A stretch of 64,000 bases of DNA, taken from assembly GCA_963575745.1 (NCBI GenBank), contig CAUYUJ010017803.1, positions 1-64,000 of the forward strand, written 5' to 3'. The position numbers were made by a program, and so were the translations under genes. Positions 39,276 to 48,974 of this stretch are shown here, in pieces. The notes under the pieces were generated by a model, which ran no database searches, was not told the origin of the DNA, and saw only the letters and a list, made by a program, of their open reading frames with translations. Each line of letters opens with the position of its first letter. Position 1 is the stretch's first letter. The DNA comes from Prorocentrum cordatum. Lineage: Eukaryota; Sar; Dinophyceae; Prorocentrales; Prorocentraceae.

Positions 39276-39508
39276 GTGTGCGTTTCGCCTTCGAGGGTGA
39301 CTCTGGGCAGAGTCGACCAGCGAACCGCTATCGATCCACGGACCTGGCTGCGCTCCCAGTCGAGATCCCATGTGCGCAGAAGGAACGCCCTCCATCCACG
39401 CAGACGCGGGGCGCCCTGTCGCCACCCATCTGTGTAACTGTGACACGGCGCACAACGCCCTCCATCCATGTAACTGTTCGGTCACCCCTGCCCCCCCCCC
39501 CCCCCCCT

Positions 39509-39528
39509 CCGTAGCCATCCCACTCAAG
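39509..39528 (+). other. Degenerate dinoflagellate spliced-leader (DinoSL) relict
   Basis: CCGTAGCCATCCCACTCAAG matches the conserved leader CCGTAGCCATTTTGGCTCAAG at its first ten and last six bases, with the central TTTGG replaced by CCCA. It lies 64 bp upstream of the start of the intronless 283-aa gene. Relict leaders of this kind arise when a trans-spliced mRNA is reverse transcribed and reinserted. Confidence 0.65.
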
Positions 39529-39592
39529 CTTTGCGCTCGCGCGTGCCTGAGTCTTCAGCCTCCTGCGCGGGCTCCGCGCGACAACGGCTGCC

Positions 39593-40444
39593 ATGAGCCA
39601 GACCTGCATCATCGCGCAGGCCGACTTGACGGTCGAGAAGCATAACTTCTACAACATATTCTGCGACACATTGCAGACTTGGGCGCGCCTCCCATTCCCG
39701 ACGAGCCCGCACAAGCTCGTTGGCATGAGCCCCGAAGACATGGAGTATTACAAAGACTGCTCGGCTGCTGGCGCGATCAAGGAGCAGCTCGGCAACTACT
39801 TGGACGAGCACCGCGACTTCGGGAAGATCAAGCTTTACAAAGCAGCGGGAGCAAAGGATCCTACAACAGGCACGCCCGTGCGGGTGCCACAGCCAAGGGG
39901 CGACGAGATCAAGAATCACGAGTTCGTGCCGAAGAACGCGTGGCTCTTCGTCGAGACTAAGGAGGACCCCGTCACCCCAGAGACGATGACGGGCGGCGAC
40001 ATCGCGTGGCCCGACGACGACAATGCGACATCAGGCCACAAGACGAGCGAGGACGGCAGCGCAAACACAGTGTGCTGCTTCATCCAGGAGATAGACGATT
40101 GGCTGACCATCAAGCTGCCGCCGAAGACGGTCGACGTTTCGCGCCCTGGCGGACGCGGCGCGACCGGCCCGCCGCACAACGTGGTGGTGCCCAAGAAGTG
40201 CATCGCATCGAGTATGAAGTGGAAGCACCAGGGCAAAGTGGAGATATCGAACATCCGCATCTACCGCGCAGACGAACACGGCCAAGCAGCGGGGCCTGCG
40301 ATGAGGGCCAACATCATGATCAGCACGACGAACGTCTACGTGGCCGCGCTCTACCCTGAGACGGAGGTGGAGGTCTACAAACAGATCGGCACCAAGCAGA
40401 TCATCAGCCTCGACAGTGGCGACGACGGTGAGGGCCCGCAGTAA
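39593..40444 (+). CDS. Intronless 283-aa protein, probably a retroposed gene copy
   Basis: ATG in MSQTCIIAQADLTVEKHNFY, stop at 40444, no internal breaks. Mixed globular composition (FYNIFCDTLQTWARLPFPTS; NTVCCFIQEIDDWLTIKLPP; MRANIMISTTNVYVAALYPE) and a C-terminal hydrophobic-acidic tail (QIISLDSGDDGEG) that resembles a SUMO-interaction motif. I do not recognise the family. The relict spliced leader at 39509, the absence of introns, and a 12-A run at 40971-40982 fit retroposition of a mature mRNA. If so, this is a daughter copy with an intron-bearing parent elsewhere, or one of a tandem/retro family. The frame is intact, so it may be expressed. Confidence 0.8.
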   Translation: MSQTCIIAQADLTVEKHNFYNIFCDTLQTWARLPFPTSPHKLVGMSPEDMEYYKDCSAAGAIKEQLGNYLDEHRDFGKIKLYKAAGAKDPTTGTPVRVPQPRGDEIKNHEFVPKNAWLFVETKEDPVTPETMTGGDIAWPDDDNATSGHKTSEDGSANTVCCFIQEIDDWLTIKLPPKTVDVSRPGGRGATGPPHNVVVPKKCIASSMKWKHQGKVEISNIRIYRADEHGQAAGPAMRANIMISTTNVYVAALYPETEVEVYKQIGTKQIISLDSGDDGEGPQ

Positions 40445-40970
40445 GGAGCTCGACCAGGCTGGTCGACCGGACGGGCAGCCGCGCCGCCAGTCGCGGCAGC
40501 CATAAGAGTTGATTTGTCGCTTCCCTCTGCCACGAAGCGCAAAACAAACAACCATCCTCCGCCCTCCGCCTTCTGCCGCCCCCACCTTCCCCCCCTCTGC
40601 CTCGAGGGGCCCCGCGCCAAGCCCGCGTTGTGCGAATCGGCGATGCGTCGCCGACGCATCGGCGGCATCGCCGATGACGAACCGATGCCACATCGCCGAT
40701 GCATCGGCCCGTGTACCAGGGGGCGGGAGAGGCCCCGTGCGCGATGACCCCCATCCCGCGGACGTCCAGCGCCAGACGGCAGGCAGATCGACAGAGGCAG
40801 GCGAAGTCGGATGTAGGCAGAATGAGGGGGGGAGGCGAGATGACGGAGAGACAAAAGAGGGAGGGGGGGAGGGATGGGGATGGGGGATGGGTGGGGGGGG
40901 GGGGGGTGGGGTGGGGGAGGGAAGGTGCGGTCAGATGAGGGGGTGATGGGGGTGTAAAGATGAAAAGTAT
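40445..40970. other. Candidate 3' untranslated region or spacer
   Basis: No coding candidate. Contains a GATGCGTCGCCGACGCATC palindromic block (40636-40712) and a G-rich tract (40860-40925), then GATGAAAAGTAT before the A-run. Confidence 0.5.
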
Positions 40971-40982
40971 AAAAAAAAAAAA
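40971..40982 (+). other. A12 run, possible retroposition poly(A) remnant
   Basis: Twelve consecutive A in a very GC-rich context, 526 bp after the stop of the retroposed gene. No flanking duplication was found, so the link is tentative. Confidence 0.35.
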
Positions 40983-41177
40983 TTGCACTGCACGATGAGG
41001 ACACCATTGCATTTCAACTCACTTTTAAAAGCGTCGCCACACATGTTCGCACACATGGACACACCGCGCCACTGCGATCGAACGTGAAACGCGATGTAAC
41101 ACGACGCATTGATATGCACGAATTGTGCCTTGCACACGCCAGCTCGCGCAGCACGCCGCGCGATGCCAGAGTGAAAA

Positions 41178-42336
41178 TCAGGGCGAGCAGTCGCTTGACA
41201 AATGAATTGCCATCTTGGCCATGCACACGCCGAATGCCTTCGGATACTTGCCTGAGTCTTTGAGCGCTGGACCGCCCACAACCCAATCTCCGTCCATCTT
41301 CCAGACGGCGTCGCGGCGGCGCTTCGATGGAAGCGTCTTCTTCGGCATCTTCCGCCGCAAAAAACGTGCCGCAATCTCGATCGGAACAGTGGTGTCCGCT
41401 ACCCCCCATGGGAGGTGGCGGGCGGGAGAGTGGGTGGGCAACTTGCACTCGCGAGCTCCTTTGCGCACGTCGCGCCGACCCACCGCCACCCCTCGCCTGT
41501 CGTAGGTGATGGCGCGAAGCGCAAGTAAAGATGTGCACCCCCTTCGGGATGGGAAGAGCGCGGCCAAACGCACCCAACCACGTGCACAGCGTGTTGATAT
41601 GCACGCGCTGCTTGAGCGAAAGGAAAGCAGGGTGGTGCTTGAAAATCGAGCAAACTGGCTGCTCGATTGAAACGTAAACACCTGACAGGCTCAAGTGAGT
41701 ACACATCCAGCTGACGAACAGTGCCATTAAGTTCCCGATGCTCACGAGGTGGTATGACTGATTTCCAACGGGGTCATCAGATGACCTTCCACTCTGCCAT
41801 CGGCTGATCCACGCATAGCTTCGGCAGTCCACACCGACATGCACAAGCCCCTTCTGGCGAACACGGCAGCAGAGGATGGCGCACCACAGCATCCCAGCAC
41901 ATGTAGTGATATCCTGCGACACGTGGTTCACAATGTCGAAAGAGCCCACGCGGTACGACTTGCGGGCCATCGCTTTGCCTGGGGAGTCGCCCCCGCTGAA
42001 GATGCGAGCGAAGTCCAAGTCTCTAACAATCTTGCCTGGTGGAACACGTTGCAAATGCGCGTCAGCACCAGCTCCCCTGCGAGCACGCAGGATTCTGAGG
42101 CAAACCCAGCCGTTGCACAACAACTACACACAGAAGAACAGACGGCGAGCATTTGCAACCCTCATGCCAGTACGAAGAAGAGCGGGCACAGCCTCCGCCA
42201 CGAATTGCACCTGGCCCCAGCGAGTCGGGTCGGCGCTGGTCATCGCCACTTGCACGACCCAGTCTGGAACAGGCCCCGCAGATGCGCTGCCGCGCGCAAC
42301 CATCCGCACAAAGATCAGCAGAAAGAAAGCCATCAC
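41178..42336 (-). pseudogene. Broken gene of a dinoflagellate repeated family, methyltransferase-like at best
   Basis: On the minus strand the frame MMAFFLLIFVRMVARGSASA continues across an in-frame TAG near 42124 into a 369-aa frame containing LVHVGVDCRSYAWISRWQSG, VSIEQPVCSIF and LCTWLGAFGRALPIPKGVHI. The G-x-x-C...S and E-Q-P blocks recall C5-methyltransferase motif order, but key residues cannot be confirmed. A further in-family segment (KKTLPSKRRRDAVWKMDGDW, VVGGPALKDSGKYPKAFGV) lies in another frame at 41181-41370, reachable through a probable intron with donor CGACAG|GCGAGG. The in-frame stop and missing start suggest decay. Confidence 0.4.
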
Positions 42337-42499
42337 TTGGATCGGGCAACGCCTATGTCGAGCGCGACCTGGAGGTCCAAGCGCTGGAATACACCACGCT
42401 CGAACTGCGACGCGTGACTAGCTTCGGCCAAATTGGCTAAGAGAGCGATCAAGGTTTCGCCCCTCCACGTAGCATAAATACGGGGATGTCCCATATACC

Positions 42500-42716
42500 G
42501 GATCCTCAGAGGGCTGCATGCCCTTGTTTCCCCCTCCCCCCTGCCCCCCTCCCCCCATCTCTCTCCCCCCTCTCCCTCTCTATCTCTCATGGCCTGTTGC
42601 TGCCGATGGTGATTCCTCCATTCCTTTCTCGTTCTCTCCATCTCCCACTAACTCTCCCCCTCCCGCTCTTTGCCCCCCCTCCCCCCCCCCCTCCCTCCCT
42701 CCCTCTCCCTCTCAAC

Positions 42717-42759
<43 letters not shown>

Positions 42760-42817
42760 ATTTCCCTCTCTCTTTCTCTTTCTCTTTCTCTCTCTCTCTC
42801 TCTCTCTCGCTCTCTCT
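42500..42817. repeat. C/T-rich tract ending in (CT)n, 5' flank of retroelement 2
   Basis: CCCCTCCC-type sequence passing into pure CT at 42720-42760 and 42785-42817. The second retroelement starts immediately after it. Confidence 0.9.
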
Positions 42818-42884
42818 AGTCTCGGCTCGAGAGTATCCACTCAGAGCGAGCCCCAGGAGGCAGCCTTCGCGCGGCGAGACTGTC

Positions 42885-45800
42885 ATGCCGATGCCTCCTA
42901 CCCCATCCCAAGTCTACGCAGGTATTGCCGCCATGGAGCCACCAGCCCAGCGCCGCAATGCCCGCACATGCAGTTCGTTTCACCCTCAGCTACTGCCTGG
43001 GCCGCTTCGAGAATGCCACTGCCAATTCATCGAGCATAGGCACCAGGACCTTGTCATCTACGTGCCCGTCCTGCACGGGCGCGACCTTCCTGAACCACCT
43101 GGCCACGCCCCACGCGTGCTTCGAGCGAATCTTCACGAAGATCTCCGCATTCTAGAGCACGACGTGTACCACCTGCGCGCTGAGCTGCGCGCGCACCGAG
43201 CTGACCACCACGCCCACCCACGCGGCACTAACGCCGACACCGACGACTTCGTCCAGCACTTGCCCACCCCGCTACGGCCAGGTAATCGGGGAGGGGTCGG
43301 GCTCCCGACTGCTGAGGGAGACGGTGCTGAGAGCGGTCGGGCGTGTCCCACGCCTACCGTCGTCGCGCCGTGCGCGACAAGCAGCCGGGCCCCGACCCCC
43401 CCCCGGGAGCGCTTCCGCGGCCTCGCCAGCACCGCCCTCACCTTCACCGGCATTATCCCGCTGAACTTCGGGTGCGTCCTCGGCCCCACTTCCGGCATCG
43501 TTCTCGGCATCGTCGACGCGGTCCTGCGCACCATCGGCACGGGCACCAGGAGCGTCGTCAACAACATCGTCGACTCCACCAGCACGGCGGGCCCAGCCCA
43601 CCCTAAGAGGGCCGTCAAGGTCGGCAGCATGATCTTCGGCGCCATCAGCACCGCCTGCGGCTCCAAGGGCACGGCGGGTCTGGCCCGCCCCAAACGTGCC
43701 ACCATTCTCGCCGCCGTCATGCTTGTCGTCGCATCGGCCCCAGCATCGACACCAGCACTGCCGACCGCATTGACGCCAGCCCCGACGAGCCCACCGTCAT
43801 CACCTGCCCTGTCCCCTCGCCCGTGCCCGCCAGCGAGGGTGCAGTCTTCAGGCGCACCTTCGGCTGCGGGGGCCGCCATGCCACGATATGTCATGTCCTC
43901 GGCACCTGCAGTGATGAGCCTTTCAACATCCTCTGTCCTGACGCCTCGCCCAGGGCCGCTGGCGAGGGTGCAGTCTTCAGGCGCACCTGACGTCAGTGGG
44001 GCTGCCCTGCCATGCCATGACCCGTCCGCCTTGTCGACATCAGCGTCCGTGCCAATGCCCGCATCGACGTCAATATTGACGCCAGCATCGTCCTCGGCAG
44101 CACCCACGCCCACGTCCATGACGGACCACACCCCAGCACCGCAGACAGCACTGAAGCCAGCTGTAACGACGGCACTGCAGTCAGCCTCGACGCCAGCGGG
44201 GGGCACAGATTCGACACCATCCCCGCCCCCTCCCTCGCCCAGCCCCGCTGGAGGAGGAGGAGACGACGACGACGACCACGACGACCATGACGACGCTGCA
44301 CCGACGCCGGCTCCGATGTCAGCATCGACGCTCGCATCGACGGCAGCAACGACCACAGCTTCGCCGACTCCGACGGCAGCATCAACGGCAGCGATGACGG
44401 CTCCGACGGCAGCACCGTTAGCATCGTTAGCAGAGATGGCAGCTACGATGGCAGCATCGTTAGCACCGCCGGCTCCGACGTCAGTTTCGTTAGCATCGTC
44501 GGCTCCGACGGCCGCATCGACGGCAGCGACGACGGCTCCGCCCGCAGTTTCACAGACTCCGACGGCGGCATCGATAGCATCGCCGGCTCCGACGGTAGCA
44601 TCGACGGCAGCGACGCCACCACTGCCAGCGGCGGCTCCGACGTCAGCATCGACGGCAGCGACGCCAGTACTGCCAGCGACAGCTCCGACGGCCGCAAGAG
44701 ACGTCAGCACCACAATCAGCCACTCTTGCGCTCCCTGTATGGCCACTCGCTCGGCGGCGCCTTCAGGCCCGCCGAAGCCTGGTGACCTACAGACCTCTCC
44801 TCGGCATCATCGTCTCTCAGAGTTGCAGCCAGCTTCGACGCCAGCTCCGACGTCCGTATCGAGGCCAGCACCGATGCCCGCCCCTACGACAGCACCACCA
44901 GCGTCAACACCCACGCCTGCGCCTACGCCGGTACCTACGCCAGAGTTGCAGGCCGCATCGACGCCAGCTCCGGCGTCTCCATCGAGACCAGCACCGATAA
45001 CAGCTCCTACGCCAGCACCGCCAGCGTCAGCACCTACGCCTGCGCCTACGCCCGTACCCACGCCAGAGTTGCAGCCAGCGTCGACGCCAGCTCCGACGTC
45101 TGCATCGAGGCCAGCACCGACGACAGCTCCTGCGACAGCACCGCCAGCGGCACCACCCACTATTTATCCCACCCCGCCGACGACCCTGGGTGTCCCTAGG
45201 CCAGCACCGCCGACCACCGCATCGATTGAGGCGCCCACGTCCACATCAACGTCAGCACCGACGGCCGCATCGAGGCCAGCCTCGATGAGTCCGCAGACAG
45301 TCATTGCTCTGACGCCTCGTCCAGGGCCGCGGGCGGGAGTGCAGCCTTCAGGCGCACTCTCCGCTAGTAGGGGCCGCCATGTCATGTCATGCCACGTCCG
45401 CCTCGTCGCCCGTATCGTCTGTGTCACTATCTGTGCCGACGACTACATCGACGCCACCACGGACGGCAGCTGGGACGTCCACATCGGCAGCGACAGCTTT
45501 CGGGCGACCGCCTTCGACGTCAGCAGTGGCAGACTCGCCGGCGGCGGCACCAACGTTGGCACCCACGTCGGCATCTACGGCAGCACCCCAAACGGCCTCC
45601 ACAGCGGTATCCACGACAGCACCCATGACTGCATCCACGGCGGCATACACGGCCGTGGCTCCCGCGCTCACGTCCGCACCGACGCCAGCATTGACGACAG
45701 GGTCGGCCTCAGTATCGTCGGCACCGACGGCGGCATCGACGACGAGATCGACACCGTCAGGCACACCCACGGCTATTGGGGCCGCCATGCCACGCCGCAT

Positions 45801-45977
45801 CATGTCCGCCACGTCGACACCTACGCCTGCGCCACGGCCCGCATCGACCCCAACAGCGACGTCAGCACCGACGACCGCATCGACGCCTGCCTCGACGAGC
45901 CCTCGGCCATTCACTGTCCTGACGCCTCGCCCAGGGCCGCTGGCGCGGGTGCCGTCTTCAGGCGCACCCTACGCTAG
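42885..45977 (+). CDS. Retroelement 2 ORF, first part: Ala/Thr/Ser/Pro-rich protein
   Basis: The frame from MPMPPTPSQVYAGIAAMEPP is open to 45977. Around 43440-43740 it has two or three hydrophobic stretches (LTFTGIIPLNFGCVLGPTSG; ATILAAVMLVVASA) that could be membrane segments. Then follow hundreds of residues of Ala/Ser/Thr/Pro in short tandem units with Asp-rich inserts. The phrase LTPRPGPLARVQSSGAP recurs at about 43940 and 45310. Comparison of two such repeats shows one extra base near 45364 (GTAGGGGCC against GTGGGACC), after which the true frame continues as 45379-48795. The last 200 residues called here are therefore probably out of frame. The N-terminal start is uncertain. Confidence 0.5.
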   Translation: MPMPPTPSQVYAGIAAMEPPAQRRNARTCSSFHPQLLPGPLRECHCQFIEHRHQDLVIYVPVLHGRDLPEPPGHAPRVLRANLHEDLRILEHDVYHLRAELRAHRADHHAHPRGTNADTDDFVQHLPTPLRPGNRGGVGLPTAEGDGAESGRACPTPTVVAPCATSSRAPTPPRERFRGLASTALTFTGIIPLNFGCVLGPTSGIVLGIVDAVLRTIGTGTRSVVNNIVDSTSTAGPAHPKRAVKVGSMIFGAISTACGSKGTAGLARPKRATILAAVMLVVASAPASTPALPTALTPAPTSPPSSPALSPRPCPPARVQSSGAPSAAGAAMPRYVMSSAPAVMSLSTSSVLTPRPGPLARVQSSGAPDVSGAALPCHDPSALSTSASVPMPASTSILTPASSSAAPTPTSMTDHTPAPQTALKPAVTTALQSASTPAGGTDSTPSPPPPSPSPAGGGGDDDDDHDDHDDAAPTPAPMSASTLASTAATTTASPTPTAASTAAMTAPTAAPLASLAEMAATMAASLAPPAPTSVSLASSAPTAASTAATTAPPAVSQTPTAASIASPAPTVASTAATPPLPAAAPTSASTAATPVLPATAPTAARDVSTTISHSCAPCMATRSAAPSGPPKPGDLQTSPRHHRLSELQPASTPAPTSVSRPAPMPAPTTAPPASTPTPAPTPVPTPELQAASTPAPASPSRPAPITAPTPAPPASAPTPAPTPVPTPELQPASTPAPTSASRPAPTTAPATAPPAAPPTIYPTPPTTLGVPRPAPPTTASIEAPTSTSTSAPTAASRPASMSPQTVIALTPRPGPRAGVQPSGALSASRGRHVMSCHVRLVARIVCVTICADDYIDATTDGSWDVHIGSDSFRATAFDVSSGRLAGGGTNVGTHVGIYGSTPNGLHSGIHDSTHDCIHGGIHGRGSRAHVRTDASIDDRVGLSIVGTDGGIDDEIDTVRHTHGYWGRHATPHHVRHVDTYACATARIDPNSDVSTDDRIDACLDEPSAIHCPDASPRAAGAGAVFRRTLR

Positions 45978-48795
45978 TGGGACCGCCATGTCATGTCATG
46001 ACACGTCGGCCTCGTCGATTTCATCGCCTGCGGCGCAGTCTGCATCGACGACAACATCAACGACAGCATCGGTACAGTCTGCTCAAGGCTGGCTCAAGGC
46101 CTGGTGGGGCGGGCGGGCCACTCAGTCCGAGTGGGGCTGTACCCGCTTAAATTCCCGATCGCACTTGTACTCCCTTAAATTCCCGATCCCTCCACAGTCA
46201 TCGACGACAGCACGGACGGCAGCTGTGACGGCCGCATCGGAAGTGCCAGTCTTCGGGCGGCCGCCCACGGCGGCAGCCATGTCAGACTCGCCGGCGGCAT
46301 CATCGTCTACGGTAACATGCGTACCACTGAACGTATCAGAGCAAATCGGTGGGACAAAATGCGTTGTACTTTTCAAGAGCGTGTCAGGGCAGTGCTGTGC
46401 ACAGTACCCCATGGGCACCCACTGCAACACCCCGTGGGGCAACAACTACAGACCAGCGAAAACAGCCTCACAAGTAACACCTACGCCCACGACTACGGCG
46501 CCACCAACACCAGACCCGCACGCAGCTCCGACACCAGCGACAGCGCCGGCCCCGAGTGCAGCCGAGGCGTCAGCACCAATGACAGCAGCTCCGACGCCAG
46601 CATCGGCAGTGTCAGCATCCACGCCTGCCCCCTGGACGGCGATGTCAGAGCCGAAGGCGGCACCGACGTCCTTGTCGACGCCCGCACCGACGCCAGCACT
46701 GACGACAGCTCTGACACCAGCACCTCCAGCGCCAGCGGCCGCCCCCACCACGCCGGCACCAAAGCCAGAGTCACAGGCAGCAGCGACGTCAGACCCGACA
46801 CCCACCCCGACGTCAACAGTGAGGCCAGCACCGACGACAGCTCCGACGCCAGCACCGCCAGCGCCACCACCCACGCCCGCGCCTACGCCGGTACCCACGC
46901 CAGAGTTGCAGCCAGCATCTACGCCAACTCCGCCGTCCGCATCGACGCTCGCATCCATGGCAGCATCGTCCGTAGTTTCGACACCAGCACTGCCAGCGGC
47001 AGCACCCGCGCCCACGCCTACGCGGGCACCAATGTTGACACCAGCACCAACGCCGGCACCGAGCGCAGCCGAGACGCCATCGCCGACGACAGCTCTCACG
47101 CCAACCCTGCCAGATTCAGCACGCCCTGAGTCGTCCGCGGCGGCACCAAAGGTGGCACCCACGTCGGCCTACACGGCAGCGTTCGTGGAGCGTGTGTGGT
47201 TGGAGGTCATCGAGTGGTACAACGTGGTGTCACCGTCCACGTGGGTCATCCTGTGCGCCACGTACGTCATGTACTACTTCTTCATCGGCTTCCGCGACGA
47301 GTGGCGGCGACGGAGTGCAGCTACAGCGCGGCGGCGGCGCCGACAGCGCGGCGGCGACGTCGACCGCAGACGCCCTTTAGGCCACCAGACGGCCGCCCAG
47401 GGCCGCCCTGGCATCAGCCCCCACACTGCCTCGAGCCTCGAGCCGACCTCCCTGCCAAAACCTGGTAGCACGCCAGCGGGGGCGGCTTCAGCCCCCCCGC
47501 ATGGCACCACGCCTGCCATTCCTGTCATCGGCCCCCACACTGCCTCAAGCCTCGAGTCGACCCCCCCGCCAAAACCTGGTAGCACGCCAGCGGGGGCGGC
47601 TTCAGCCCCCCCGCATGGCACCACGCCTGCCATTCCTGTCATCGGCCCCCACGCTGCCTCGAGCCCTGGGGTGACCTCCCCGCCACAACCTGGTAGCACG
47701 GCAGCGGGGCCAGCCTCGGCCGTCTCGCATGCTCACACGCCTGCCCTGGGTCCTGGCTCCCTCGCAACCTCGCGTGTTAGCACCAGCGCTGCCAGCACTA
47801 GCACTGCGACTGTACGGGAGCACTTCGAGCGCTTCCTCGGACCGCAACCAGCCACCATCGGTCACCTCCGAGCCGTAAACTGCCGTTTGGCCGCTTGGAT
47901 CCCACCACGGCTCCACGCGGGCACAGCGGTCATCGTCCAGGGTCAAGTCCAAAACCCCATCAACGGCCTCCGAAGTATCGTACGGGGGCAGTCCAGCGAG
48001 CACCCCGGCCGCTGGACCGTCACGCTGTCGTCTGGGGACACCGCCCACCTGAGCTGCTCCAGTCTGACCGCCCCTGCACCTGCGCTCCGCGCCGAGATTC
48101 CGTCCCCCAGTACGGGCGCACAGACCAAGGCCCAAACTCAGGGACCCCAGCCCGGCCCAGCAGTGAACCCACGCCACCGTACCTCAGCAGCACAGCGCCC
48201 TGACGTCACGGCAGCAGTACCCTGCAGGCCACCTGCGCTGACCGTCCCACCAGGCAGCCGCGCCCAGACTGAACGCACAGCTGACTGGGAAGTCGCACTC
48301 CGAGACGTCGCGAAGATGCTGTCGCACCTGAAGGAGCAGGACCTGCTCCAACGACTGGAGGCTGAGGAGCGCTCCGACAGGAGGAGGCTGAGGAGGCTGA
48401 GGGCCAAACGCAAGGCCGCAGCAGCCGCCGAGGGGGGCGGCGGGGACGCCGCGCAGGCCCATGAAGAGCCACCCTATCAGGATGCTCCGGCTCCTGCGCT
48501 CCGCCGGGCCAAGCGGATCCTCTTGTCATGGGTGTTGGCCGCGTACCTGCCCCCTCTTGTGACGGTCCCCGACCGCCGCCCTGCTAGGCACACCCACTGG
48601 TTCCGCGAAGCTGGACCACAGTACGACGGACCGAGAAAGGCCGACGCAAGGTGGCTCAAGGTGGTGCAAGGTGATTCAAGCTGTACCCCCTTGAATTCCC
48701 GATCGCGCCAGTACCCCCTTAAATTCCCGATCTCGCTCATGCCGACGCGCAGCCGACTGCCCACCGATGCGTCGAGCTCCGCCTTTGGAGTCTGA
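45379..48795 (+). CDS. Retroelement 2 ORF, second part: Ala/Thr/Ser/Pro-rich protein with one TM segment
   Basis: Continues the preceding frame after a likely one-base insertion near 45364. Contains more LTPRPGPLARVPSSGAP repeats, then a strong hydrophobic segment WVILCATYVMYYFFIGF (about 47240-47295) followed by an Arg-rich stretch, as in a single-pass membrane anchor. Two near-identical SSLE...KPGSTPAGAASAPPHGTTPA units (47420-47640) carry the GCGGCTTCAGCCCC hairpin. Near the C-terminus is a Leu/Glu/Arg helical region (DVAKMLSHLKEQDLLQRLEA), probably a coiled coil. No enzymatic motif was seen. Role unknown. Confidence 0.5.
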   Translation: MSCHATSASSPVSSVSLSVPTTTSTPPRTAAGTSTSAATAFGRPPSTSAVADSPAAAPTLAPTSASTAAPQTASTAVSTTAPMTASTAAYTAVAPALTSAPTPALTTGSASVSSAPTAASTTRSTPSGTPTAIGAAMPRRIMSATSTPTPAPRPASTPTATSAPTTASTPASTSPRPFTVLTPRPGPLARVPSSGAPYASGTAMSCHDTSASSISSPAAQSASTTTSTTASVQSAQGWLKAWWGGRATQSEWGCTRLNSRSHLYSLKFPIPPQSSTTARTAAVTAASEVPVFGRPPTAAAMSDSPAASSSTVTCVPLNVSEQIGGTKCVVLFKSVSGQCCAQYPMGTHCNTPWGNNYRPAKTASQVTPTPTTTAPPTPDPHAAPTPATAPAPSAAEASAPMTAAPTPASAVSASTPAPWTAMSEPKAAPTSLSTPAPTPALTTALTPAPPAPAAAPTTPAPKPESQAAATSDPTPTPTSTVRPAPTTAPTPAPPAPPPTPAPTPVPTPELQPASTPTPPSASTLASMAASSVVSTPALPAAAPAPTPTRAPMLTPAPTPAPSAAETPSPTTALTPTLPDSARPESSAAAPKVAPTSAYTAAFVERVWLEVIEWYNVVSPSTWVILCATYVMYYFFIGFRDEWRRRSAATARRRRRQRGGDVDRRRPLGHQTAAQGRPGISPHTASSLEPTSLPKPGSTPAGAASAPPHGTTPAIPVIGPHTASSLESTPPPKPGSTPAGAASAPPHGTTPAIPVIGPHAASSPGVTSPPQPGSTAAGPASAVSHAHTPALGPGSLATSRVSTSAASTSTATVREHFERFLGPQPATIGHLRAVNCRLAAWIPPRLHAGTAVIVQGQVQNPINGLRSIVRGQSSEHPGRWTVTLSSGDTAHLSCSSLTAPAPALRAEIPSPSTGAQTKAQTQGPQPGPAVNPRHRTSAAQRPDVTAAVPCRPPALTVPPGSRAQTERTADWEVALRDVAKMLSHLKEQDLLQRLEAEERSDRRRLRRLRAKRKAAAAAEGGGGDAAQAHEEPPYQDAPAPALRRAKRILLSWVLAAYLPPLVTVPDRRPARHTHWFREAGPQYDGPRKADARWLKVVQGDSSCTPLNSRSRQYPLKFPISLMPTRSRLPTDASSSAFGV
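46336..46403 (+). repeat. 68-bp direct repeat in retroelement 2, copy 1
   Basis: TCAGAGCAAATCGGTGGGAC ... AGTGCTGTGCACA; all but a few bases match 48907-48974. Both copies are preceded at about 150-240 bp by twin TTAAATTCCCGATC words (46144-46190 and 48690-48732). Confidence 0.9.
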
Positions 48796-48906
48796 AAGCT
48801 CCTGGCCCCCGCCCGACTCTGGCCGCAGTTCGGACATGTGGTGACGTTTACCTGAATGTGGTGACGTTTACCCGGCCGGCCACCTTCGCTTTCTACAGCT
48901 AGGTTT

Positions 48907-48974
48907 TCAGAGCAAATAGGTGGGACAAATTGCGTTGTACTTTTCAAGAGCGTGTCAGGGCAGTGCTGTGCACA
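48907..48974 (+). repeat. 68-bp direct repeat in retroelement 2, copy 2
   Basis: Second copy of the 46336-46403 block, located just after the ORF stop. Copy 1 is inside the ORF, so the 2.57 kb between them may have been gained by unequal exchange or template switching. Confidence 0.9.

Noticed and set aside
39217-39300. A third copy of the (CT)n-targeted retroelement family at 39.2 kb
   Set aside because: The sequence after the CT tract does not start with AGTCTCGG and shows no similarity to either terminus.
43133-44746. 537-codon minus-strand frame in retroelement 2
   Set aside because: Complement of the Ala/Thr/Ser-rich plus frame; Ala/Val/Gly composition and no motifs.
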